Below, piece by piece: positions 54,696-64,000 of a stretch of DNA of 64,000 nucleotides (position 1 is its first letter; every line of letters starts with the position of its first letter). The stretch lies in assembly GCF_040581485.1 (NCBI RefSeq), contig NC_090130.1, forward strand, positions 2,790,001 through 2,854,000, in the 5' to 3' direction. The DNA comes from Linepithema humile. Its lineage: Eukaryota; Arthropoda; Insecta; Hymenoptera; Formicidae. A program made the position numbers and the translations under genes. Under the pieces are notes generated by a model. That model did no database searches, was not told the DNA's origin, and saw only the letters and a program-made list of their open reading frames with translations.

Positions 54696-57600
54696 TAATT
54701 TAGCGGAATTCTTGTAACAAAAAGTAATAAATTTGTAATACGATCTCGCACAATGTAAAGCGATAAAAGCTTCGTAGGATCTCTTTCACACAATCGGTAC
54801 TTTCCAGAGAAGTTCGCAGTAATGTTTATTTTAGCGTAAACTTAATCCCTCAAAGCGCGTTCTGTCGCACGCAACAAGAAGGAAACATGCAGGCAGATGA
54901 ACAGCAGATACCAAGGAGTTTGGTCTTAATTGCGGAGACGTTTCTCGTCTCGCGGAATAGAATGGCACGAACGGGAAGGATGACGTCGACTCTTCCCTCG
55001 AGCGGAAGATGGAGTCGAAATACAGTGAAAGACGGTCTCATTCGGGGCATCAACTGCACGCTGCTCGTAGCGGTCCCCGGTGACGCAACGTGCACGCGCC
55101 AGGATTTCCCGTAAATCATTTTCCTTCCTCGTTTCGCAGTTGTTGGATACTTCTCGCACGGTGCGTGCGCGGTGCACTGCATTTCGCCGACGTGTCTCTT
55201 GCAAACCCGTAAACCCGTGAGACCGACCCATGTATATTATACGTGACGCATCGGCGTGAATAAAGGTGGCAAGATTGCACCCGTAAAACGATCGATGAGC
55301 GGATAAAGGCGAATTTATTGCGGCGGCACGACGTCTGCGGCGTTCGCCTACGGATTCGAAACGGAATCGATCATGTGCGACTGTATCCATGTTGTATACG
55401 GCTTTCCGCATTAATACTTTAGACGTTCCGCGATTTGTCTTTGCCCACCGTATCGGTTTACATACGCCACAATAAGGGTACACGCCACCGTTCGTCGCTT
55501 TTGTGCGATTTAATGTATCAGGTTTCACGTCCCGATGTACGTCCTGCTGGAGAAATAACACGATACGCCGATCCACTTTGTTACACAAATATGAGAAATC
55601 GCCAAACTATTTAGCCACTTTACGTATCCGCGCGGTCCGCCTTGAATTTCTTTCCGTACGATTGAGCGTCCGTTTAGAATTGATTCTCGTCATTAATCAT
55701 CGATAAACATTTTCAACAACGAACTGCCGCTTAAGTAGCGCGCGTACAGCTAATGGAATTGCCACGCCGACCTTTGCAAGGCGATTTATTCCCGCTCTAT
55801 TATCCTATTCAGTCATCCTTCAGCTATCCGCGCCGAGTAGATCGCTCAGCGAACACCGATTTTCCCGTACGTGAAAGCACTCGTACGAATTAGCCGGAAC
55901 CGGAGCGTACGAGTGCGATCGGTCGGTACATAATGTACCTGCGCAAAATACATACGGAATCTCGATGGATAGAAAAGGTCGGCGTAACAGCTCCTCCGTA
56001 GATACGGCAAGGGGAAGGGCTCTTCCCTCCTCTTCCTCCTCCTTTTGCTTTAAGCCACCTGCGGATCGTTCATCATACCAGTAATGCATCTACCACCTCG
56101 CGTTTCTCTTGGTCTCTTTTCCGCCGGCGTAGCGGGGGAATGATCTTCGACGCGAACGGGAGAGCCGCGACCAATGCCGCCGTCCCCCTCTCCTTACTCC
56201 CCTCGGCATGCCATATCCCACCGCCGTTACCCTGACACCCCACCTGATATACCCCGCCGAGGAGCTCTCCCAGCTATGCAACCCCCGGTAATGCGCGCAT
56301 CAATAACCTATCATATCCAACCTTCTGGATGCGGTGGTGGCGTGCATCAGCCCCCTCTCAACCCCTCTCGCTTTTCTCCCTCTCGTCTTGCCGCCAACAC
56401 GTTCGCCCGCCGATCTCTCAGACGCGTCGATCTCTTCGAGCTTGCAGCTAGATACTTCTCCTGAGGGTCTTTACTATGCATACTCCTTGGAACGGATGTT
56501 ATGTAAATCGGGGGCTCGAAAATCGTTTTCTGATAGCGGCTCGGAAAAAATCCGGCGATTTTACGCCGGCGCACCTCCATCCGAAACGTGTTGCACATGC
56601 ACGACGACTAGGAGAACTGCGTGAAGATTGCAAATTTTTTTATTACAACCCGTGTGTTATTAGATATTAAACAATATTAAGTTTCCAAAGGAAACTTTTC
56701 TAGGCACGAACTCGATATAAAAAACTTTTACAGCAATTTGACAATATTGCTTGCTGAATAAAGCGAACTGAGAATTCATCTCAACAAACTTTACTATCCC
56801 ACGTGGTTCGCGGAAGAGACAATATAATGAGAAAAACATTGCTATGTGATTTATTTTACCTCAATATAATATTCATGCTATTTTATTTTTAAATTCAATT
56901 ACATAATATTTTTCCTTTCAATTTTTGCTTTCTAAAACTGAAAAAGAAAAACTCCGTAGAAGCAATAAAATTTAACTTTATCGTTTGTATGATAATGTAA
57001 TATGTAGCACGGAAATTGTGCGGTAAATTCAGGCATCAACAATTCAATAGACGTCAAAACAATAAATCTAGTGGGTCTAAACCGTGACAAAATGGGGTTC
57101 GTTTTTCCATTTGAATTTTACCGACGAAATATGTAAAGAGAAACAGCGTTGCGGGAAGAAGGCTTTTATTACGCGTTAATGGAGCGACCGCTCGATTCTC
57201 CCTCCTTCTTTCCGGATGACACTCTATTAAAGTGCCATTTTGCAGCAGGGACTGCGACGCATTTGCAATTTCGTCATGGTCGAAAAATCGTCCAAAAATG
57301 CTCGCTTTGCCGTCGCAGAAACGAGAAACCGTACGCGATGCGGCCGTCGATGCGTTTCGATGCTTCCGTTGATATAACCGAGTACGTAACTCGTCGACTA
57401 CGAGACGAACATTATTTTCGGGGATACGCATTTACGGCCGCAAAATTGCCAATTTTATCACTTACGCTCACTATAGTCAAAGCTAAAATTGAAAATGTTC
57501 AAACAAAAATAGTATCAAAATTGTCACCGTAATTATGCATTGGAAATAGAAGTGCTTTGAAATTCTCAATTTTGCATGTGTTTTTCGTACTAATATTACA

Positions 57601-58314
57601 ATCGAAAATCATTTTATGGCAAAGTCAGAGACTCTGATATTGCCGAAAAATTTTAATATATAATGATATTACTGTACGAAAATCTAATTTTAAATCGCGA
57701 TTAAATTAGCTACAGCGCACTCATTATCGCATACGCGAATACTTCTATAGGTAGAAAACGATCAAAGTTATCTCTGTTATAAAATTCAGTGAAAAACGTG
57801 CAAGTAGCACAGTTCTACGCGATTCTAATTGAGCGAAGCATACGCACTGATAGATATTTCGGAGATTCGTGATTTAACGGAATTCTGTACATATCGGAAA
57901 CGCGATCGGAGATATTGAATTACGGTTAGAGATATCGTTTTTGTGATAGGCGCGAGAGTGCTCTCGTGTAACGCAACGCGTGTTCTCCGACGGGAATACC
58001 GGTGGTTTGTGCGAGGGAAAATTTTCCTCTTGACAAACGATGGATTCATTTTAATAATGTATGAAAAGCCCAAATCTATTTTTATGTCAATTGTGTGCGG
58101 TCGAGAAACCGGCTTTTATATCAGTTATAAGTAAAGTTAAGTGAAATAAATCGGCAAAATGATGATGCGCAGCTAGCGCAGCCGCTCCATAATGCGAAGA
58201 AATTCATCACAAACTGCACGATGCATCACGTTGCAAAATCGCCGGAAAATGCGACGGTTTCTCGGCCCGTTTTTTTTAGCAGAGAGCAGATGAAAAAAAA
58301 AACAAAATACTTAC

Positions 58315-58401
58315 ATTATGCGTCCTGAGGATCATTTGTCTATTCACAGGATCGACCTCGCTGCGCTCGCTGGCGTAACACAAGTTCGCGTAGCCGATTA
58401 A
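58315..58401 (-). CDS. slmo: slowmo coding exon 3
   Basis: An 87-nt exon of exactly 29 codons, phase 0 at both ends, with acceptor TTTTTTTTACAG and donor GTAAGT. It encodes LIGYANLCYASERSEVDPVN followed by RQMILRTHN. In the family this is the segment from the lipid-pocket lid to the middle strands; the pattern LIG-A...YxxExSxVDP...M-L-T-N matches human PRELID3B and other slowmo proteins. Because the exon is a whole number of codons, skipping it would keep the frame but delete the centre of the PRELI domain. It is isolated by introns of 12.5 kb downstream and 4.6 kb upstream. Confidence 0.95.
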
Positions 58402-61400
58402 CTGTAAAAAAAAGAAGAAACGTGCGCTCACATAATAAGCCCCGGCAAGTCTTGCTCGCGTAAAAAAAAAGTCCGCACAATTTAAATGTAGTTTCGGCGA
58501 GAACTGGCTGGCAAACTGCTAAAAACCGATTCGGCCACCGATAAAAATCTTGGAAGTGCTATAGACAAGCACTTCCGGTTCCAAACTTTCCGCATTGAAT
58601 TCGACGATAAAGCCTTCCAAACTTCAATGGCATGTTTCAGTCTTCGAGAGCTACTTCGGGGCTCGATTTCACGACTTTTCATAGCGTGCGCAGCAGAGCG
58701 AAAAAAGAAGTGCGATAAAATTGCGGTAATTCGCGAATTATTTATCATAGCGTAGATACAATAGAACGGGTGAAATTAGTTTGGAATTGATGTATGACAG
58801 GAGTGGTTTATATACAACACTGTTTTCAATTCTATTACGTGTCATTCTGCGTGACCCAATAATCTATCAAGTGCAAACATCTCTCATTATAATAAATTAT
58901 AATCAACCCCGCATTTCATTATGCCGCTGGCTATTATTGATTCATTACAAATAACATTAATAAGATATCATTTGCAGGAATTACAGTAGCATTCGCGCTC
59001 AATATCAGAAAGGATCGTTATCGAAATACACTATACACTATACACTCGTATCGGCGTTTATACAAAGCGATATTTACGCGAGTCCTGCGGAATACTATAA
59101 GCGGAAAGCGATAACCGACTATTAATTGGCTTTGCGTTAGAAGACAGCCGGTAATTAATTTTGCGAACCACCTAGAGCGACTGAATCATTCTGCTTTCAT
59201 ACCATAATTATGTATGAAAAGCATACAAATGCCCGGAATTTATGATGAAATTTGTTCCATCATTGTATGAAAAATATTTCAGTTTCCACAATCTTGATAA
59301 CATTACAAACTGTACAAAGTTATCAATCATAACCGACACTTTTTCAAAAAAGACACTGAACTGAAAGAGATTATCACAAAATGATATCAAATAAAAATAA
59401 AAGTCATTCCGGTAGACAAAGCGGTCGATCAATCAATTTGATGTCATATGTCGAGGATTTTTGCACGTATTTACAATGTAGTTAAACGCAGCGGCAACTA
59501 TGGATAATTATTACAACTAATCATTGGCGGTAAATAATTCGCAAGCGCAAACGTCTCGGCCTAAGTCGCTTATTTCGGCCGGGAAGAAATAGAAGAGCGT
59601 TTTCCATAAGTTTCCGCGGCGGCGCGATATTAATAACAAATTAGCATGAGTAATTAGGTAATTAGAAAGACGCTAATTGGGCCGACACGCTAAGTACACT
59701 TTAATTATTGTTCCGCGCCGATTAATTATGCATATTCTAATTAGCCGCTCGAATAAACCGGCCTGCTTATACGACGCTCGGCTGCCAATTCGAGCGTTTC
59801 GGGCGAACGGGCGCGATAAGCAAACTTTTCTCGCGCACTTTTTTTCCGGCGCGCGTTTCATTGTCGAGTGCATCCGCTAATTACTCGGAATAGCGCGCTG
59901 GCGGGCGCAGCAGCAGGATGTAGCGTTGAAAACGGCGAAAGCATCGTGGCTGAAAAGGTCCTTCGCACTTTTCCACCCGCTAAGTAATTCGGGGGAGCTA
60001 CCTAAATACTGCAACTTCCAGCTTCTCACGGCAACATTTATATAGAGTGCTCGAGAAATATAACTACTACATCTGATCCTACCCGCTCGACACGTACTTG
60101 CACTACGTAAAATTTTTAACGAAATTCGATGGAAATTTTTAATTGAATTTTCCAGTATCCTAGAAATTCTTTTTAATCTCAACTTAAATATAACTTGAAA
60201 GTAAATTCTGTTTCGGTCTTTCTCGTTCAATATTCTTGTAATTTTATTATTTAGTGGACACATTAATTACAAAGATAACGAAAAGAATATCTGAAGATAA
60301 AATAACGTCATCGATCTCATCTTGATAAACTGAATGAAAGAATTTAGATTTTTTATATGAATCTTTATCCTCGGCCGATTATTGAACCATTATTTTATGT
60401 ACTGTAGATCTATGAACACCCTATGTATGATACTGTAAGTCGAGCCATTGGAGCGAGTGACTGCACAACGAAACGGTCCGGCGAAATGGCCGAGGCTTAT
60501 AGAAAATCCGACGAGAGAAAACGATCCGCCGGGCCGAGAGAGATTCGACGCCCCGGAATCTCCAGTATGCCGACGAAGGCATCGTAGGATAGCGAAGGAT
60601 GGGAGTCCGAGAAAGCGGAGGCTGCTGGGTATTCCAGAAGGCCGGCGCGTCTGGCTGGACGATTGCCAAACGGCGTAACATTGAGCGTGCTCATTATGAA
60701 AGTTGATGCTAGTGCGGATGTTGTTTTGCAATTCCCCGGACCCCCGGCACCTTCTTTTTGCGCGCGTTTGTCGAAAGTTTCGAATTTCCGGGTCTCCGCG
60801 ATGCCGCGGCACGCTGGCGGAGATTGCTAGGCTGGAGTGAGCGGCGTGAGGTTTTTGCGAATACACAACGGGTTGTACCGGAAAGAGGTGGATGATTCTG
60901 TTACTCTGGATTGATTTCTTGTTGCCCGCAGGAGATCAGTACAATATCAATTTTACGTGGAAACGGTCGAAAAAATCGCGCTAATAAAAAAAAAAGGTTT
61001 TGCATCGAGATGCAAAATCGCTCTACAAAAAAATCTGCAAGAACAATGATGTTGTTTTCCTAGGAAATTGTTACGTAACTGTCGCGTTAGCGTATGCAGA
61101 GTTATCGATTTATCGAAAGCGTAGAGACCGTTGTATTTTCAGCGGATAAAACAATGGATATAACAAGAGCTAGTTAATGTGCGAACTATACTTTCTATGC
61201 ATTTTTTATAACAAGAAAATTTGAAAAACTGCGCTTTTCCGTAGAAAAAAATTTATGCGCAAAACACATTTGATGCAACCTAAAATAAGAACTTCAAAAC
61301 CAAGTTATACATATATAAAATGGTTTTGGAAGAAAAATAACATTTGTTGGAAATTATCAAAGGTTTTACATTTCCGACTTAAAATACCGCCGCGTATCAC

Positions 61401-62995
61401 GTGAACAGCTCTCGTTCACGCAAGAGTTCACTAACAAGTCAAACGTCAACCAACATTACATAATCGTAATAGCTTATCATAATTGATCACAATGTCTGCT
61501 GCTGCGTTTGAAACGAGTTTATTTCCTAATACTGCAAAAATTTCTAAGATTTATATTTGACGTCCGCGATTCAATTGAAATTAAAGTTATAAAGTTAATT
61601 TAAAATGATGCAAATATATCGAATATTGTCTACACGTGCGCAGATCTGAGATGTAAGAAATTTGAGCTATTTAAATCAAACAATATTAAAAAATGCTGAG
61701 TACATGCTGAATAACAATCACAAAAATTTATAATTTTCCATTTTAAGCAAGTTTTCTTTTGTCAAGTATATAATAGTAGTATAATTATGTGATTTTGAAT
61801 GACAAATTAAAGAAACGAACTATACAAATTTCTGAATCATCGGCGCAATGTCGATAATTTATTGCAGCGTCATTGGCCGATAATACGGAATGTTTAAAAG
61901 TCTCGCAAAGGTCGTTCTGATAAATTTGCACGTGAATGGAATGGCTTTATCTGTGTTCCGCGAGAGCGCGTTGCAAAAATCGATATTAGTCCGTACCGAG
62001 AGCAGTGGATAAGTTCTCGCAAGGTTACCGTCGTTTCGATCCGCGCACCTCCAACCAGTAAAGTCGACTCGAGTGGTGACCTTGTATTAGACCTGCACCC
62101 ACGTGGCTACGTACTCGGGAACGTGATAAAACATTCTTTACAGCAGCATCATACCGATGCATAGAGTAACTCTTTATCGTAAGAAGAAGTCAGTATAGGA
62201 AGATTCTTTATCATATTATGCTAGTAATCTCTCTTTATTAATCATTTTTACGATTAAATCTGAATAACTATTACTGAATAGATTATGATAAATTTCGACG
62301 TTACGTTAATCGTAAAATTATTCATTCAATTTAAGATATTTATTAAGATTATAATTAAATAAGTCGCGTAGGTATAAATATGCATGGTCGTTGCATGAAT
62401 ATTCATGAGACACACACACACACATACAACCATGTTAAAATCGAAATCAGCTGACTAATATCCTAGAAAAGAGTATATGGAAGAGGCACGCTAATCGCAT
62501 TACCAGAATGAGATATTTGGCACAACATAAGCAGCCATATAAGATTGCATTTTACTATGCGAAACACTTATTCAACTGGCATCTGTACGAGCTATACATA
62601 CATAAGACTAAAAGGTCACGTGTATAACAATACACTATCGCGTGTATAATATATCGATAAGTTACGAGATAATATTACCGAGATAGCACTAATTGTCTAA
62701 ATGGTATGCTTAAGTAGTATTTGATAAGTAGCATGTTGTGTGATAGCTATGCACTTCCTGCTATTAGCTTCCTGCTGCCATCAGTGTGTCAGAATTGATA
62801 CAACTGCAGTGATGTGTGTTTGGTATGTTACAAATAATATTAAAATGAATTAATAAGGTCGATTTTTAAATATACAAATCTTGTATCAACTTCGTAGAAT
62901 TTGTAGGATATCAAAATTGATACGGTTATCTCAACACTGATAACACTTATCCCATAGTAATATGGCGGTACATGAAGAATTATTATAGAGCTTAC
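58402..62995 (-). other. slmo intron 2
   Basis: A 4.6 kb intron. It contains a cluster of homeodomain core sites (59651-59744) and a GC-rich patch at 60430-60860 with open frames in several registers. The remainder, including a short CA run at 62410-62424, is AT-rich with no supported gene. Confidence 0.8.
59651..59744. promoter_or_regulatory. Cluster of TAATTA-type homeodomain core sites
   Basis: Within 94 bp there are TAATTAG at 59651-59657 and 59659-59665, CTAATTGG at 59673-59680, TTAATTATT at 59701-59709, ATTAATTATGCAT at 59721-59733 and CTAATTAG at 59737-59744. These sit in DNA of moderate GC content rather than in AT-rich filler, which makes a Hox or paired-type enhancer plausible. The target gene is unknown. 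Confidence 0.3.
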
Positions 62996-63164
62996 CGCTT
63001 GCGTCCATTTAGGAAATCCCCATTGTGTAGAAACAACAAGTCTGTGTGTATGAAGAACACCTTCGACGACTTTTCTGTCGATGACGTCCGCTCCGATAAC
63101 GGAGGGAACCATAGGGTTTGGATATTTTCTCCATGCAGCCTGTGCTACTGTCTCCCATGGATGA
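62996..63164 (-). CDS. slmo: slowmo coding exon 2 (PRELI domain, N-terminal half)
   Basis: A 169-nt exon, phase 2 in and phase 0 out, with acceptor TTTACTTGCAG and donor GTAAGC. It encodes (D)HPWETVAQAAWRKYPNPM, then VPSVIGADVIDRKVVEGVLH and THRLVVSTQWGFPKWTQA. The order HPWETV, then KYPNP, then VxDR, then HxHRLLST-WG, is the PRELI/MSF1 signature and lines up with human PRELID3B without gaps apart from a short loop. These proteins act in the mitochondrial intermembrane space, where with TRIAP1/Mdm35-type partners they shuttle phospholipid between the membranes; PRELID3B is known for phosphatidylserine. The intron upstream is only 490 nt; the one downstream is 4.6 kb. Confidence 0.96.
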
Positions 63165-63654
63165 CTGCAAGTAAATTTTTTAACGTTATTGTCTTAGAAA
63201 ATCGCGTCACGATTCTTAGAGGTCATTAACGAACGAAGAATTATTTTCCGAGAGAAACGTGGACTTGTAGACGCAATAATAACTGACACACTGTATACAC
63301 TTTCTCCCATTTACATTTCTAAAGTGTCAATAAACAATATCTTACAGAATTTCGCAAATTAATTTAAAAATGATATAAATATATGTTAGAGTTTGAAGCA
63401 TCAAAGGTAACCTACTTTTCCTATTACACTATCAACGAGAAGTTGCTTCATTCATAAAAGTAACAGGTGTAAGGAGGTTATGTGGCACGCAGGATAACGG
63501 TGAAGGGCGATCCGTTTTTATATAAGAAAAAGTTCAACATTTAGAGGACGTGACGAATTTTACGCGAATGATTGCGTCAAGTAACCAAGCGTGATGTAGA
63601 GTATCCATAGAGTGTAGAGAGCATTATCCGGTTAGAAACACATTCCATACTTAC
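63165..63654 (-). other. slmo intron 1
   Basis: A 490-nt intron in phase 2 between the 32-nt first coding exon and exon 2. Nothing distinctive is seen in it apart from its splice signals. Confidence 0.9.
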
Positions 63655-63686
63655 TCAAAGGTATGTTCTGATGTCCAGATTTTCAT
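63655..63686 (-). CDS. slmo: slowmo (PRELID3-type) coding exon 1
   Basis: The first coding exon has only 32 nt and encodes MKIWTSEHTF plus two bases, ending at a GTAAGTATG donor. MKIWTSEH is the invariant N-terminus of the slowmo/PRELID3 family (human PRELID3B starts MKIWTSEHVFDHPW). The split codon GA+T restores the Asp before HPW. The start codon is therefore certain although the exon is too small for ordinary open-frame detection. The residues form the first beta strand of the PRELI/MSF1 fold. The 5' UTR lies to the right, in the promoter-like region at the window edge. Confidence 0.95.
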
Positions 63687-64000
63687 AGCGTTATGAACAG
63701 AATGAGCGACACAGCATGTAGGATAGGCACTATAATTTAACGTACGACACGTGCGCGAAGCAAACCGTCGCTATTCTGAGCGTCGGTCGTACGTCTAATC
63801 GTCTTTACAGATGTGATGTAAGTGGAAAAGAGCGATAGCACGATCAGTGCCTTACGCCAAATAGCGTCAGCACGTCAGCTGTGAATCAGCCAATAGCCAA
63901 CGCTTTACACACGTGTCTGACGTCATTAAGTCTGTTCTTTGTTCGCTACATCGACTGTAAACTTTCTCTTTCTCCTTTCTCTGATCTTAATTAAATATTG
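63687..64000. promoter_or_regulatory. Putative slmo promoter with CCAAT box, E-box and CRE
   Basis: The region upstream of the slmo start contains a CCAAT box (63890-63894), a palindromic E-box CACGTG (63910-63915) and a full CRE palindrome TGACGTCA (63918-63925) within 36 bp. Such clusters are typical of promoters of broadly expressed genes with mitochondrial roles. Transcription would run leftwards into slmo; a divergent gene to the right cannot be excluded. The transcription start is not visible. Confidence 0.4.

Larger units (their letters stand above)
45815..58314 (-). other. slmo intron 3
   Basis: A 12.5 kb intron. It contains GC-rich blocks at 46.9-47.4, 47.6-48.0, 49.6-50.1, 50.8-52.7, 53.7-55.7 and 56.0-56.6 kb with overlapping frames on both strands, plus two short local duplications (49728-49772 and 54613-54695). 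A coding-like block at 47242-47363 is discussed as a finding. No gene was confidently recognised. Confidence 0.8.

Noticed and set aside
55503..55588. HRDVKPD string in the minus-strand 220-codon frame, reminiscent of a kinase catalytic loop.
   Set aside because: No other kinase motif (glycine loop, VAIK lysine, DFG) occurs in the frame, so the match is fortuitous.

Overview
The window is nuclear DNA from an insect, most likely a hymenopteran and plausibly an ant. The order-level call is an inference from the insect-like versions of the two recognisable genes, long AT-rich introns, undepleted CpG, and many GA/CT/TA microsatellites. It is a gene-poor stretch dominated by introns. No rRNA, confident tRNA, CRISPR array or intact transposase gene was seen.

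Left part (1 to about 27.6 kb): the 5' half of a minus-strand diacylglycerol O-acyltransferase 1 gene (DGAT1; midway in Drosophila). Coding exon 1 is at 27180-27301, exon 2 at 13658-13786 and exon 3 at 7335-7429. All three join in consistent phase (2, then 2, then an outgoing phase 1) and give a continuous N-terminus, first membrane helix and the YGIRVDP loop. The remaining exons, with the catalytic MBOAT core, lie beyond the left edge. Inside DGAT1 intron 1, on the opposite strand, two plus-strand exons (23300-23420 and 26037-26141) are phase-compatible and encode a continuous 75-residue segment of a protein I do not recognise: a candidate nested gene.

Middle (27.6-45 kb): intergenic. It contains a roughly 1 kb imperfect palindrome (37941-38931) with arms of about 420 nt and a short spacer, followed at once by a diverged direct third copy (38940-39250). 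It is the strongest non-genic structure in the window and a candidate hairpin-RNA source or foldback element. A possible minus-strand exon with a near-ideal start context lies at 34832-34921.

Right part (45-64 kb): a complete minus-strand slowmo/PRELID3-family gene (slmo) in five coding exons spread over 18.5 kb (63655-63686, 62996-63164, 58315-58401, 45641-45814, 45154-45216). It encodes a 174-residue PRELI/MSF1-domain mitochondrial lipid-transfer protein. The last exon stops early, but protein-like sequence continues after the stop in shifted frames, so the C-terminus deserves checking. slmo introns hold a dense homeodomain-core cluster (59651-59744), a cryptic coding-like exon (47242-47363) and several GC-rich blocks with overlapping chance reading frames. 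The two genes share no evident pathway beyond lipid metabolism: DGAT1 makes triacylglycerol in the ER and slowmo moves phospholipid in mitochondria.
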